A program made the translations under genes and the position numbers. From Candidatus Gastranaerophilales bacterium (GTDB lineage Bacteria; Cyanobacteriota; Vampirovibrionia; Gastranaerophilales; Gastranaerophilaceae): a stretch of DNA of 64,000 bases. Of this stretch, positions 28,078 to 37,582 are shown in pieces. Under the pieces are notes generated by a model. The model made no database searches and had not been told where the DNA came from. It was given only the letters and a program-made list of their open reading frames with translations. How positions within the stretch are numbered: position 1 is the stretch's first letter; every line of letters starts with the position of its first letter. Location of the stretch: the NCBI GenBank assembly GCA_944322745.1, contig CALUPV010000003.1, positions 124,001 to 188,000 of the forward strand. Reading direction: 5' to 3'.

Positions 28078-29198
28078 TTTATTGTACTTTTCAATTGTTT
28101 TACAATTTCTTCTGTCGGATTTGCTTTAGCAAGTTCTTTTGCTTTAGCTTGCATATCAGATAATTTTTCTTTATTATTCATTATTTCTTTTATTTTGTTT
28201 AGTAAATTATCACCATTACATTCAGAATCTTCCAAATACAAGGCAACACCTTTTTCACACATTTCTTTTGCATTTTTTCTTTGGTGATCTTGTGCAGCAT
28301 AAGGATATGGTATAAGTATTGAAGCTAAGTGGCATTGAATAATTTCTGTTAAACTTAATGAACCGGCTCTTGCGATTACTAAATCAGAAGCTTTTAACGG
28401 ATATACCATTTCATCAAAATATGGGCATATCATTAAGTTGTTATTATTTTTAAATTCAGGATATTTTGTTTCTAAATCAATTACTGTATCATTATATTTT
28501 TTCTTTCCTGTCTGTAAAATTACATAGGCATTCATATCTTCACTTAGTGTTTTTATAATATCTACCATAGCGGAATTTATTGTCTTTGCACCTTGCGAAC
28601 CGCCCATGGCAAATATAACTTTTTTGTCCAAAGGAATATTAAGTTTTTTCTTAGCTTCTTCTTTTGTTACAGTAAAGAATGCTTCACGAACCGGATTTCC
28701 GTTAAATATAATATTATTTGATTTTAGAACTTTTTTTGAATTTTCAAATGCAACAGAAACAATCTTAGCATTTGGAGCTGCCATTTTTGATACTAAACCT
28801 GGTACTGAATCACAATCATGAATCATATATGGTTTTTTCAAATTTATTGCAGCAGTTACGATTGGTGCTGAAACATAGCCGCCTGTTGTAAATATAGCAT
28901 CAGGCTTATATTCTTTAATATATTTTCTTGCTTTCAAAAATGCAAAGAAAAATTGTATTAGCCATTTTATAAGTTCAGGACTCAATTTTCTTGGCATTCC
29001 TGATACATTAACAGGTAGAAATTCAACATTCGGATATTTTTGAACTATTTCAAATTCCAAATTTTGGGGATTTCCAATATAATAAATTTTTTCGGTATCT
29101 TTTTCTTTTAGTAATTTTTCAACTACGGTAAAGGCAGGGTATATATGTCCTCCTGTACCGCCACCTGAAATAAAATATGTTTTATTATTGTCTGACAC
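28074..29198 (-). CDS. murG: UDP-GlcNAc : lipid I N-acetylglucosaminyltransferase
   Basis: 374 residues. Makes lipid II on the cytoplasmic face of the membrane. GGGTGGHIYPA at the N-terminus, MGGSQGAKTIN in the second Rossmann domain, and the UDP-GlcNAc-binding ARAGSLSLTEI segment with PYPYAAQDHQ are all present. Overlaps the ftsW 3' end by 14 bases and folC by 4, so translation is coupled through this stretch. Confidence 0.96.
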   Translation of the reverse strand: MSDNNKTYFISGGGTGGHIYPAFTVVEKLLKEKDTEKIYYIGNPQNLEFEIVQKYPNVEFLPVNVSGMPRKLSPELIKWLIQFFFAFLKARKYIKEYKPDAIFTTGGYVSAPIVTAAINLKKPYMIHDCDSVPGLVSKMAAPNAKIVSVAFENSKKVLKSNNIIFNGNPVREAFFTVTKEEAKKKLNIPLDKKVIFAMGGSQGAKTINSAMVDIIKTLSEDMNAYVILQTGKKKYNDTVIDLETKYPEFKNNNNLMICPYFDEMVYPLKASDLVIARAGSLSLTEIIQCHLASILIPYPYAAQDHQRKNAKEMCEKGVALYLEDSECNGDNLLNKIKEIMNNKEKLSDMQAKAKELAKANPTEEIVKQLKSTIK

Positions 29199-30324
29199 TT
29201 GGGAACCTTCTTATTCTTTTCTTTGATATATTGAGTAAAACTCCGATCATACACATTGTAATAAATAAAGAGGTACCGCCATAACTAATAAATGGCATTG
29301 GAACACCTGTTGCAGGAAGCATAGAGCTTGCTACAGATATATTAATAAATGCTTGAAGACAAATTGAAACCGTAATACCCGCTGCTAAAAGCTTGCCAAA
29401 AATATCCTCACATTTTGCGGAAATAAGTAATCCTCTTTGTAAAAATGCAAGGAATAAACCTATTATTAAAAGACAACCGATAAATCCGAATTCTTCAGCA
29501 AATACTGCATATATAAAGTCCGTATGTCCTTCAGGCAGCCAACCTAATTTTTGTCTTGAATTTCCGTATCCTTCACCAAAGAATCCGCCTGCAACAAATG
29601 CTAACATTGATTGAATTATATTATAACCTGCTCCATATGGGTCTGCCTCAGGATGAAGCCATGTTTCAATTCTTTGTTTTTGATATGAATGGAATACAAA
29701 ACTTAATCCAAATATTCCCATCCCTATTGCAGATATAATTAACTTTATGCTACCGCCTGCCGCAAAATACATAAACATTGATGATGCTAATAAAATAAGT
29801 ACCATACTTAAGTTTGGCTGTTTAAAAATTAATCCGGCCATAATTAATATTGGAATAAAATATTTATATAATTTGCTGTTAAAAAGATTTATATCCTTAG
29901 AAAATGCACTTGCAAGAAGCATTATTACAGAAAGTTTTGCTGCTTCAGACGGTTGGAATTGTATCGGTCCAATGGTTAGCCATCTTTGAGCTCCGTTTAC
30001 TGTTGTTCCAAAGAAATGGACTCCAATTAGAAGTACTATTATTGTCCAAGCAAACGGTATAGATAATTTGTTTAAGACTTTATAATTAATTCTGCTTATT
30101 GTAAACATTCCGAAACAGCCGAGAATAAACCATATAAATTGCCTTGCAACAAAAAATGTTGAATGTGTACCTTGAATTATACACTTTGGTGCGCCTGCTG
30201 AAAATATTGCCAAAAAACCTACTATAATCAAAAACAAGACTATAAATATAAGCGTATTATCATATGAAGACAGAATTACTCCGTCATTATTATTGTTTTG
30301 TCGACTATAGTTTGGATTTGACAT
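29185..30324 (-). CDS. ftsW: SEDS peptidoglycan polymerase FtsW
   Basis: 379 residues from the ATG at 30324, chosen because AGGAG lies upstream (spacing about 15, rather long) and the family N-terminus follows; longer versions run back into murD. About ten transmembrane helices; signature GINVSVASSMLPATGVPMPFISYGGTS region (here NISVASSMLPATGVPLP-like) and the catalytic Asp loop PEGHTDFIYAVFAEEFG are visible. It polymerises lipid II with a class b PBP at the septum. Overlaps murD by 20 bases. Placement between murD and murG supports FtsW over RodA. Confidence 0.92.
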   Translation of the reverse strand: MSNPNYSRQNNNNDGVILSSYDNTLIFIVLFLIIVGFLAIFSAGAPKCIIQGTHSTFFVARQFIWFILGCFGMFTISRINYKVLNKLSIPFAWTIIVLLIGVHFFGTTVNGAQRWLTIGPIQFQPSEAAKLSVIMLLASAFSKDINLFNSKLYKYFIPILIMAGLIFKQPNLSMVLILLASSMFMYFAAGGSIKLIISAIGMGIFGLSFVFHSYQKQRIETWLHPEADPYGAGYNIIQSMLAFVAGGFFGEGYGNSRQKLGWLPEGHTDFIYAVFAEEFGFIGCLLIIGLFLAFLQRGLLISAKCEDIFGKLLAAGITVSICLQAFINISVASSMLPATGVPMPFISYGGTSLFITMCMIGVLLNISKKRIRRFPSVRQ

Positions 30325-31654
30325 AGTTCTTAAACACTTCTCCTCTGTGTTCATAGCTGTTGAACATATCGTAGCTTGCACAAGCCGGTGATAAAAGTAC
30401 AATTTCATTATCTAATTTTAATGATGTATCAATCGCTTCTTCAAGTGAATTTGATAATATTATATTATCAAATCCGTTCTTCTCCATATTTTCTTTAAAG
30501 CGTTGAGTAGCTTCTCCTATAAGAATTACAGTTGAAACATATTTATTTATGTAGTCTTTACAAAATTCGGTTAAATCAGTATTTTTATCCCTGCCGCCTG
30601 CAATTAAGGTTAATTTTTTACCTTCAAATGCTTTTATTGCAACAAATGATGCTTCCGGGTTTGTTGCTTTGGAATCGTTATAAAATGATTTACCTTGAAC
30701 ATCAGCTACATATTCAATTCTGTGTTCTACTGCTTTGAAAGACATAATTTGTTCTTTTATATGTTCATTTGAAATTCCGATAAGTTTAGCAACAACAATT
30801 GCACACATTGTATTTTGATAATTGTGTTCACCTACTAATGAAATTTCGTTTAGTTTTATTATTTCTTCTTCTTTGTCTTTTTTGAAATAAATTGCATCGT
30901 TCTTTATATAACAACAATTTTTCTCAAGCTCTTTTGCATATATAAATTTCTCACCTTTATATTGTTGCGCAAATTTATATATTGTTTCATCTGCACCTGA
31001 AAATATCGCATACATTGGCTGTTTGTAATCTTGGAAAAGACTTGCTTTTGCATCGAAATAGTTTTGTAATCCGCCGTGCCAATCAATATGATCAGGCGTA
31101 AATGTAAGAAAACATGCAATTTGTGGTCTGAATGTGGGTGCTGTTGCCAATTGGAATGAACTAACCTCACATACATAATAATCAGGATTCTTTTCTATTA
31201 ATGATGTTGGAGGTACTCCTATATTTCCGCATACAGGTGCATTATATTCACTATTCAAAATATGTGATGTTAAAAATGTTGTTGTAGTTTTACCATTAGT
31301 TCCCGTGATTGCGATAAATGGAGCTGTTGCTTCAAGATAGGCAAGCTCTACTTCACCTATTACAGGTATATTTTTTTCTTTTAGTCTAGAAAATATCTCG
31401 CTTTTAGGCGGAATCCCGGGGCTTGTTATTGCTATATATGAGTCATTAATAAATTCATCACTATGAAATCCTGTTTCAATTTTGATTCCTTCTTTTTCAA
31501 GTTCTTCAACAGTCTCTTTATCTTTATCCTGCAATGGTTTTGATTCGGTTATATAACAATCGGCTCCTTTATTTGATAAATATTTTGCTGCTGCTATACC
31601 GCTTTTGGATAATCCTAAAATAAGAACTTTTTTATCTGTCCATTTTCTTTTCAT
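30305..31654 (-). CDS. murD: UDP-MurNAc-L-alanine : D-glutamate ligase
   Basis: 449 residues from the ATG at 31654, which has TAGGTAA about 8 nt upstream and opens with KKVLILGLSKSG; a longer start at 31669 overlaps mraY. P-loop AITGTNGKTTTT, the FTPDHIDWHG segment and NDSKATNPEA define MurD. It adds D-Glu in the cytoplasm. The C-terminal SPACASYDMF...RGEVF is intact. Confidence 0.96.
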   Translation of the reverse strand: MKRKWTDKKVLILGLSKSGIAAAKYLSNKGADCYITESKPLQDKDKETVEELEKEGIKIETGFHSDEFINDSYIAITSPGIPPKSEIFSRLKEKNIPVIGEVELAYLEATAPFIAITGTNGKTTTTFLTSHILNSEYNAPVCGNIGVPPTSLIEKNPDYYVCEVSSFQLATAPTFRPQIACFLTFTPDHIDWHGGLQNYFDAKASLFQDYKQPMYAIFSGADETIYKFAQQYKGEKFIYAKELEKNCCYIKNDAIYFKKDKEEEIIKLNEISLVGEHNYQNTMCAIVVAKLIGISNEHIKEQIMSFKAVEHRIEYVADVQGKSFYNDSKATNPEASFVAIKAFEGKKLTLIAGGRDKNTDLTEFCKDYINKYVSTVILIGEATQRFKENMEKNGFDNIILSNSLEEAIDTSLKLDNEIVLLSPACASYDMFNSYEHRGEVFKNYVKSKL

Positions 31655-31662
31655 AAAATTAC

Positions 31663-32637
31663 CTACCATAAATTTTTAAAAAGTACTACTGCTATTGTAC
31701 AGAAAATCAATGTAACTAAAGAAAATACAGTCACAATCTTGTTTTCATTCCATCCGCATAATTCAAAATGATGATGAATCGGACTCATCTTAAAGATTCT
31801 TTTTCCTGTCAATTTGAAGCTTGTTACTTGAATAATAACAGATAATGTTTCTATGCAGAAAACAATACCAATAAATAAAATCCAAAGTTCAAATTTGCCC
31901 ATAACAGCAATTGTGCCTAATAATCCACCTAAAGCTAAGGAGCCTGTATCTCCCATAAATACTTTCGCAGGGTATCTGTTATAATGCAAAAATGCTATTG
32001 CAGAACCAACTGTTGCAGCTGATATTATTGCTAAATCAGTATGACCTGTTATTGCACATATTATTGTACAAGCAACCATTGCAACTGCTATATTAGATGA
32101 GGCTAATCCGTCTAAACCGTCTGTTAGGTTAACTGCATTAGATACACCCGTCATAAAAAGAATTACAAAGAACGGATATATATAATGTAAATCTAGACTG
32201 TATTGACCTATGTTTAAATATGTTTGACCTGATATTGTCATATAAACAGCAGGAAGTATTGATATGGCAATTTGTAAAAACAGTTTGTTTCTTGGTGTTA
32301 ATCCTGCTTTATTTGCTTTATGTTTTATTTTACCTATGTCATCACTTAAACCTGCAAGCATAAAAAAGAATAAAGTCATAAGTGTTATTAATGCTGCAGG
32401 AGTTAGTGATTGATTCATTGTTAAAGCTGCTAATGATGCCAATATAATAGGAATTATTATAAATACACCACCTGTTGTCGGGGTACCTGCTTTTTGTGCG
32501 TGGCGTTCAGGTGCATCATCTAAAATATACTGTGTGTACATTTTTTTCTTTAAAAAATCTATATATACAACTCCGAATAATAGAGTTAATACAAATGCAA
32601 CAAGCATTGAAACTATAATTAATATGTTAAACTCCAT
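31663..32637 (-). CDS. mraY: phospho-N-acetylmuramoyl-pentapeptide transferase
   Basis: 324 residues, about ten transmembrane helices. Forms lipid I from undecaprenyl phosphate and UDP-MurNAc-pentapeptide. The catalytic motifs are present: DDAPERHAQKAGTPTTGG, NAVNLTDGLDGLA, FMGDTGSLALGG and the histidine loop SPIHHHFELCGW. Two bases separate it from murF. Confidence 0.97.
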   Translation of the reverse strand: MEFNILIIVSMLVAFVLTLLFGVVYIDFLKKKMYTQYILDDAPERHAQKAGTPTTGGVFIIIPIILASLAALTMNQSLTPAALITLMTLFFFMLAGLSDDIGKIKHKANKAGLTPRNKLFLQIAISILPAVYMTISGQTYLNIGQYSLDLHYIYPFFVILFMTGVSNAVNLTDGLDGLASSNIAVAMVACTIICAITGHTDLAIISAATVGSAIAFLHYNRYPAKVFMGDTGSLALGGLLGTIAVMGKFELWILFIGIVFCIETLSVIIQVTSFKLTGKRIFKMSPIHHHFELCGWNENKIVTVFSLVTLIFCTIAVVLFKNLW

Positions 32638-32639
32638 GA

Positions 32640-33959
32640 TTATTTATCCAGCTCCTCAATTATTTCTTCAAATTTCATAAATCGTGATGCTTTTAGTAAA
32701 ATGTTTGAACCTTTCGGCAGATTTTTTTTGATAAAAGCAACTAAATCTGTTTTATTATCGAAGTGAATAGTTTTTTTATTTGTTGGATTTATATGTTTAG
32801 CAAGTTCTCCTATTGTCAGGACATAATCGCATTCAAATTGTTCTAAGAATTTACCTGTTTCTTTATGGTATTCTTCCTCGTTTAATCCTAATTCACCCAT
32901 ATCGCCTAAAACTACTGATTTTGGTGATTCTGTATATAATAAAAATGTTTTTAATGCAGCTTTAACGGATTCGGGATTTGAATTATAGCTGTCGTTGATA
33001 ATTTTAAATCCGTTGATTTCTTTTATATCCCATCTTTTTTCAATCGGTGCAAATTCTTCCAAGCCTTTGGCTATAATATCTGCTGCTAACCCTGCATGTA
33101 GTCCTGCTTCTATTACACTTAGAGCATTTTGTATATTATGTTCACCACCGACGTTAAGTATATATTCTTGATTTTTGTATTTGAACCGGCAGCTTCTTGA
33201 TGTCATTTCTTTTATTTCTAAATTTCTATCTTCCAAGCTGAAATAAACAGTTTGATGAGTTTTATCGTTTATTTGTTCTATTAGTTCATTTCTATGTGAA
33301 ATTAGTATTCCTTTAGGATTTAAATATTTTGTAATTTCAAACTTTGCTCTTGCAATATTTAATAAAGAACCCAATCTTCCAATATGTGCGCTTCCGACAT
33401 TAACAATAACTGCAATATCGGGCTGAGCATATTTTGATAGAAGTTCTATTTCGCCAAGCCCTCTCATCCCCATTTCAACAATAAGATATTTTGTATTATT
33501 CTCTAATGAAGATAATGTTTGACATAATCCGATTTCATTATTGTGATTCAAGACAGATTTTACTGTATTTCCTGCATTTTTAAAAACACTGTACATCATT
33601 TCTTTTACGGTAGTTTTTCCGCTGCTGCCTGTTATTGCGATTGTATATGGTTTAATTTTGTTTTTATAAAAATTTGCGAGCTGAAGATATGCTTCTTTTG
33701 TGTCTTTTACATAAAGGATGAAAGCTGCTTTATTGAATATTTTAGTTCTATCTGATGTAAAATATCCTTTTGCACCTGAATCTATTGCTTTTTCGATAAA
33801 ATTAGAACCGTCAAATGATTCACCTTTTAACGGAATATATATATCTCCTGCTTTTATTGTTCTTGTATCAGTTGAAAATTCAAATAAATTATTACTGTTT
33901 TCACTCTTTATAATTTCGGCATTTGTAGCCTTTAATATCTCACCAAAATCAAGTTTCAT
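32640..33959 (-). CDS. murF: UDP-MurNAc-tripeptide : D-Ala-D-Ala ligase
   Basis: 439 residues. P-loop AITGSSGKTTVKEM, LNHNNEIG(L) segment, EMGMRGLGEI, and NDSYNSNPESVKAAL are MurF hallmarks; the N-terminal domain has TRTIKAGDIYIPLKGE-type substrate binding. First gene of the minus-strand run murF-mraY-murD-ftsW-murG-folC. murC, murB, murE, ftsQ, ftsA and ftsZ are absent from this cluster. GGGGAT precedes the ATG. Confidence 0.96.
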   Translation of the reverse strand: MKLDFGEILKATNAEIIKSENSNNLFEFSTDTRTIKAGDIYIPLKGESFDGSNFIEKAIDSGAKGYFTSDRTKIFNKAAFILYVKDTKEAYLQLANFYKNKIKPYTIAITGSSGKTTVKEMMYSVFKNAGNTVKSVLNHNNEIGLCQTLSSLENNTKYLIVEMGMRGLGEIELLSKYAQPDIAVIVNVGSAHIGRLGSLLNIARAKFEITKYLNPKGILISHRNELIEQINDKTHQTVYFSLEDRNLEIKEMTSRSCRFKYKNQEYILNVGGEHNIQNALSVIEAGLHAGLAADIIAKGLEEFAPIEKRWDIKEINGFKIINDSYNSNPESVKAALKTFLLYTESPKSVVLGDMGELGLNEEEYHKETGKFLEQFECDYVLTIGELAKHINPTNKKTIHFDNKTDLVAFIKKNLPKGSNILLKASRFMKFEEIIEELDK

Positions 33960-33980
33960 ATTATCCCCAATTCTTCAATA

Positions 33981-34011
33981 ATTTTACCATAAAACATATG
34001 TTTAAACTCAA
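33981..34011 (-). promoter_or_regulatory. candidate promoter of the cell-wall operon
   Basis: On the minus strand TTGAGT (34011-34006) and TAAAAT (33986-33981) are 19 bp apart, with TGG immediately before the -10 box (extended -10). The predicted start near 33974 is about 15 nt before the murF ATG. Confidence 0.45.
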
Positions 34012-34075
34012 TTGTTAAATTAAATGACCGTTTTTCTTTATTGTGATAATCTTATTTAAAAAGAGGGGTAAAAAT

Positions 34076-34744
34076 ATGAAAGAATTTGCTTATAAAATAA
34101 GATTAATTATCGCTATAATTATATTTGTTTCAATTATCAGTTTTGGGGTATTTTTATTTTTAAATCCTCAAGTTTTACATAGTCTTCCTATATTGAAGAT
34201 TGGATTAATATCAGTGGTAACAATTCTTATTGCAGCGTTATTGTTTGGACGCATAGGTTGTTCTTTAGTTTGTCCTTTCGGAATTTTTCAGGAAATAGTT
34301 TCTCTGTTTTTTGACAGACAAAATGAAAAAAGACCGAATTGGATTTGGAAATATGTTATTTTATTACTCTTTTTTGTTGTTTTTTGTATTTTAGCCGTCA
34401 AATATAAAGAAATTACAGCTTTAAATATTCCTTTTATGTTTTTAGTATTTACCTTTAGTTTGTTTGTTATAACAGGAGTTCTCTCTGCTTTTAAAGACAG
34501 AATTTTTTGTACTCATATTTGTCCTTGCGGTACTTTAGTAGGTTTATTGTCAAAAATTTCTTTATTTAAATTAACTATAGATAAAGAAAAGTGTGTATGT
34601 TGCGGAATTTGTGAGAGAAGTTGTCCTTCTTGCAGCGTTGAGTCGTTGGAAGAGTTAATAGACAATGAAACTTGTGTTAAATGTTTAAAATGTATGAGTA
34701 ATTGTCCAAAAGGTGCAATTGGTATAAGCTTTTTAAAAAAGTAG
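34076..34744 (+). CDS. membrane polyferredoxin, NapH/MauN-like
   Basis: 222 residues from the ATG at 34076 (AGAGGGG 7 nt upstream; a GTG at 34043 is less likely). Four to five transmembrane helices alternate with GCSLVCPFG and FCTHICPCG, the paired CxxxCP motifs of the NapH/NosR-type quinol-linked ferredoxins. Two C-terminal [4Fe-4S] sites follow: CVCCGICERSCP and CVKCLKCMSNCP. It probably passes electrons between the membrane pool and a soluble acceptor. No nap, nos or mau genes are near, so the acceptor is unknown. The YkgJ-like gene begins 10 bases downstream. Confidence 0.85.
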   Translation: MKEFAYKIRLIIAIIIFVSIISFGVFLFLNPQVLHSLPILKIGLISVVTILIAALLFGRIGCSLVCPFGIFQEIVSLFFDRQNEKRPNWIWKYVILLLFFVVFCILAVKYKEITALNIPFMFLVFTFSLFVITGVLSAFKDRIFCTHICPCGTLVGLLSKISLFKLTIDKEKCVCCGICERSCPSCSVESLEELIDNETCVKCLKCMSNCPKGAIGISFLKK

Positions 34745-34753
34745 AAAAGAATT

Positions 34754-35326
34754 ATGAATTTTCCAAACTTTGAAAATTTTGAGAAATTTCTTGAGAGTGT
34801 AGATTCAGATTTAAAGAAAATTTTTGATTATCAAAAAGAATATATTTTTTGTAAAAAAGGTTGTTCTTTATGCTGTGAAAATGGTGACTATCCATTGTCG
34901 GAATTAGAGTTTGAATATATAAAAAGTGCTTATGATAAGCTTGATGAAACAACCAGATTACAAATTGATAAAAATGTAGAAAAAATAAAAAGCGAGAAAA
35001 AAGAATTATACTGTTGTCCTTTTTTGATAAATAAAAGTTGCAGTATATATACTCATCGTCCATTCGTTTGCAGAACTTTTGGGGTCCTGACTGAGGATGC
35101 AAAAGGGAATCCTGCATATCCATCTTGTGCAGTAAACGGTTTAAATTTTTCTCAGATATATGATAAAGAAAAAAAGCATTTATCTGTAGAGTTAGTTGAA
35201 AAAGGCGGATTTAAAATATTTCCTAAGATATTTCGGTTAAATAATAAAGTAATAATGAATCTTCCTCTGGCAAAAGAATTGAATATTGATTTTGGCGAAG
35301 CTAAAAGATTAATAGACTTTTTTTGA
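34754..35326 (+). CDS. YkgJ-type Cys-cluster protein
   Basis: 190 residues. CKKGCSLCC (about residues 35-43), CCPFL, CSIY and RPFVCRTFG give the CxxxCxxCC...CPFL...C-x-I-Y-x-x-RP-x-x-CR pattern of the YkgJ (UPF0153) family, thought to bind zinc or an Fe-S cluster; function not established. It follows the polyferredoxin closely, hinting at a shared redox role. It ends with TGA, showing that TGA is a stop in this genome. Confidence 0.85.
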   Translation: MNFPNFENFEKFLESVDSDLKKIFDYQKEYIFCKKGCSLCCENGDYPLSELEFEYIKSAYDKLDETTRLQIDKNVEKIKSEKKELYCCPFLINKSCSIYTHRPFVCRTFGVLTEDAKGNPAYPSCAVNGLNFSQIYDKEKKHLSVELVEKGGFKIFPKIFRLNNKVIMNLPLAKELNIDFGEAKRLIDFF

Positions 35327-35391
35327 TTTTGTGGAACTCATAAATAAATTTGCCGTCAAGAATAATTAAGTGAGAAGTGAGAGGGTTTATT

Positions 35392-36324
35392 ATGAATATT
35401 CAATATCTTGAAGATTTATGCTGCGAGGAAAAATATCTTGATTTTGAAGATGAACAAGAAGAAATAGCGTCATTTAACAGTATTGTTTATAAAGATGATA
35501 TCTTGCAAATGTATTTAAAAGATATTGGTAAAACTAAACTTTTAAGAAAAGGTGAAGAACAAGAGCTGGGGAAAATTATAATTGAAGGGGATGAGCGTAA
35601 TTCTTTATTGGCAAAAAAGAAACTTGTTCAAGCTAATTTAAGACTTGTTGTGAGTATCGCAAAAAAATATACAGGTCAAGGTGTTCTGTTTATGGATTTA
35701 GTGCAAGAGGGATCATTAGGGCTTATAAAAGCAGCTAATCGTTTTGATTACTCTAAAGGCTTTAAATTTTCAACTTATGCAACCTGGTGGATTCGTCAAA
35801 CTATAGCAAGGGCTATTGCAAATAATTCAAAAGTAATAAGAATTCCTGTGCATATGATAGATAAAATAAGGCTTGTTAAAAAAGGAATTTTCGAACTAAG
35901 TTATAACCTTGGACGAGAACCTTCTATCGAAGAAATTGCAAATAAAATCAGAATACCGATTAAACAAGTGGAAATGGCTCTTAATACAATTAAACTGGAA
36001 CCTATCAGTTTAGATACTCCGATTGCTGATAATCTTTCTCTTGAAGATTATATTTCTGACGATAATTATCTTTCTCCTGAAGTTAATACACAAGGAAGTA
36101 TGCTTAGAATTTATATTGAAAAGGTTTTAAATCATTTAACACCAAAAGAAAGAAAAATTATAATAGGTAGGTTTGGTCTTGATGGTAATAAACCGAAAAC
36201 ATTAGAGGAATTAGGTAGAAATATGGGCTTTTCAAAAGAAAGAATCAGGCAGATAGAATGTATTGCATTAAGAAAATTACGAGGTATTGAAAATATTAAA
36301 CATTTAAAAGATTATTTAAATTGA
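35392..36324 (+). CDS. sigma-70 family sigma factor, group 2 type
   Basis: 310 residues from the ATG at 35392 (AGAGGG 6 nt upstream). Region 1.2 ([15 protein letters not shown]), regions 2.1-2.4 ([49 protein letters not shown]), region 3 and region 4 ([25 protein letters not shown]) are all present. It lacks region 1.1 and has a short N-terminal tail, so it resembles the non-essential group 2 factors of Cyanobacteria rather than a full primary RpoD, though I cannot rule out the latter. It likely redirects RNA polymerase to -10/-35 promoters under stress or growth change. Confidence 0.85.
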   Translation: MNIQYLEDLCCEEKYLDFEDEQEEIASFNSIVYKDDILQMYLKDIGKTKLLRKGEEQELGKIIIEGDERNSLLAKKKLVQANLRLVVSIAKKYTGQGVLFMDLVQEGSLGLIKAANRFDYSKGFKFSTYATWWIRQTIARAIANNSKVIRIPVHMIDKIRLVKKGIFELSYNLGREPSIEEIANKIRIPIKQVEMALNTIKLEPISLDTPIADNLSLEDYISDDNYLSPEVNTQGSMLRIYIEKVLNHLTPKERKIIIGRFGLDGNKPKTLEELGRNMGFSKERIRQIECIALRKLRGIENIKHLKDYLN

Positions 36325-36431
36325 TTTTTGAAAATAATATGTTTGTTAATTAATCCTTGTTCAAATCCCTTATAATATGCTAAAATAGTCCTTGTAGATT
36401 ATCAGAGTACATTATTATAAGGGAATTTTAC

Positions 36432-37577
36432 ATGAATATTTTTAGTTTATTGCTTGGTAAACAGTATAACATTCTTACATATTTACCCGAAGCAGTTTTG
36501 GTTGTTGATGAAACAGGTAAAATTCACTATGCAAATAAAAGAGCATTCAAACTTTTTGAAACTAATAAATTAAGAGGTAAAAATATCAATGAATACTTTA
36601 TCATCAACTCTGACAATATCATCTCAAATAAAGATGAAGAAATTAAACAAATTCTTAAAATCGTTTCAGAAGAACAAAATACAAAGATTACAGATGTTAA
36701 AGTTACAGATGTTTCTTCAGGAAAGAAAAAACGATATATACTCACAATCATCGACAATACACAAGATCACTCATTGTTAGATCAACTTATTACAGAACGT
36801 CAAGAACAAAAAATTCTAAATCATACTAAGAATGTTCTTTTAACAAAAATGTCTAATTATTTATGTTCTCCTCTTCATTCGATTGTTGGTTTTTCTCAAG
36901 CTATGTTAGAAGGGCTAAGCGGAGAAATGAATGAGAAACAAACCAAATACTTGCAAATTATGAACTCTAATTCATCTGAATTATTGTTATTTCTTGAAAA
37001 ACTTATTGAATTATCACAAGTTGAAGCGGATATCTATAAGTTTGATTATAATAACTTTGATGTGGCAGCTCTTCTATCTATAGTTACAAATGAATTAAAT
37101 GTTAAGCTAAAAAATAAAGATATAAAAATTACTGTTAATACTTCTGATTTGGTAAAACAAAATTGTTATTCAGATAAGAATGTATTAAAAACTGTAATGT
37201 CTAATTTAATCTCAAATGCGTTAGAATTGATAGAAACAGGTGCTATTAGTATAAATCTTTCTAATCCCATACCGGAATTTCTTTTAGCTAAAGGTTTTGA
37301 GGTTGGAAGTAATGTAAATGAGAAATCATATTTAATGTTTGAGGTGGCTTGTAAAGGGTTAGATGCTACTCTTTATAATAATGAAGATATATTTGATCCT
37401 TATGTTCAAGTTGAAAAAAACTCAAAGAAATATTTATTACAAAGTTTTCTTTTAGGTAGTACTAAAAAATATATAAATAAGTTAAAAGGTGAAATTTGGA
37501 TAAATAATCAATATGCAAATCAAGTTTCATTTGTATTTATAGTTCCTATTGAAAAGTCAGTTATAGAAGAAGTTTAG
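36432..37577 (+). CDS. PAS-histidine pseudokinase
   Basis: 381 residues. A PAS domain (about 15-110) precedes a HisKA-like helix pair and a HATPase-like domain (about 190-375). The phospho-acceptor box that should read SHE-L-R-T-P-L reads SNYLCSPL, so Asn142 replaces the His. The N box (NLISNAL) is still recognisable, but the Asp of the G1 box and the Gly pattern of G2 are gone ([17 protein letters not shown]). It is therefore probably unable to autophosphorylate. It could sense through PAS and act by binding a partner. AAGGGAA precedes the ATG. An ABC ATPase gene follows after 5 bases. Confidence 0.8.
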   Translation: MNIFSLLLGKQYNILTYLPEAVLVVDETGKIHYANKRAFKLFETNKLRGKNINEYFIINSDNIISNKDEEIKQILKIVSEEQNTKITDVKVTDVSSGKKKRYILTIIDNTQDHSLLDQLITERQEQKILNHTKNVLLTKMSNYLCSPLHSIVGFSQAMLEGLSGEMNEKQTKYLQIMNSNSSELLLFLEKLIELSQVEADIYKFDYNNFDVAALLSIVTNELNVKLKNKDIKITVNTSDLVKQNCYSDKNVLKTVMSNLISNALELIETGAISINLSNPIPEFLLAKGFEVGSNVNEKSYLMFEVACKGLDATLYNNEDIFDPYVQVEKNSKKYLLQSFLLGSTKKYINKLKGEIWINNQYANQVSFVFIVPIEKSVIEEV

Positions 37578-37582
37578 GCTTT

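Noticed and set aside
36350-36376. tRNA T-loop-like word GTTCAAATCCC near 36358
   Set aside because: The flanking bases cannot form the T stem and no acceptor, D or anticodon arms are present; it is better read as part of a promoter region (TTGTTC-18-TAAAAT).
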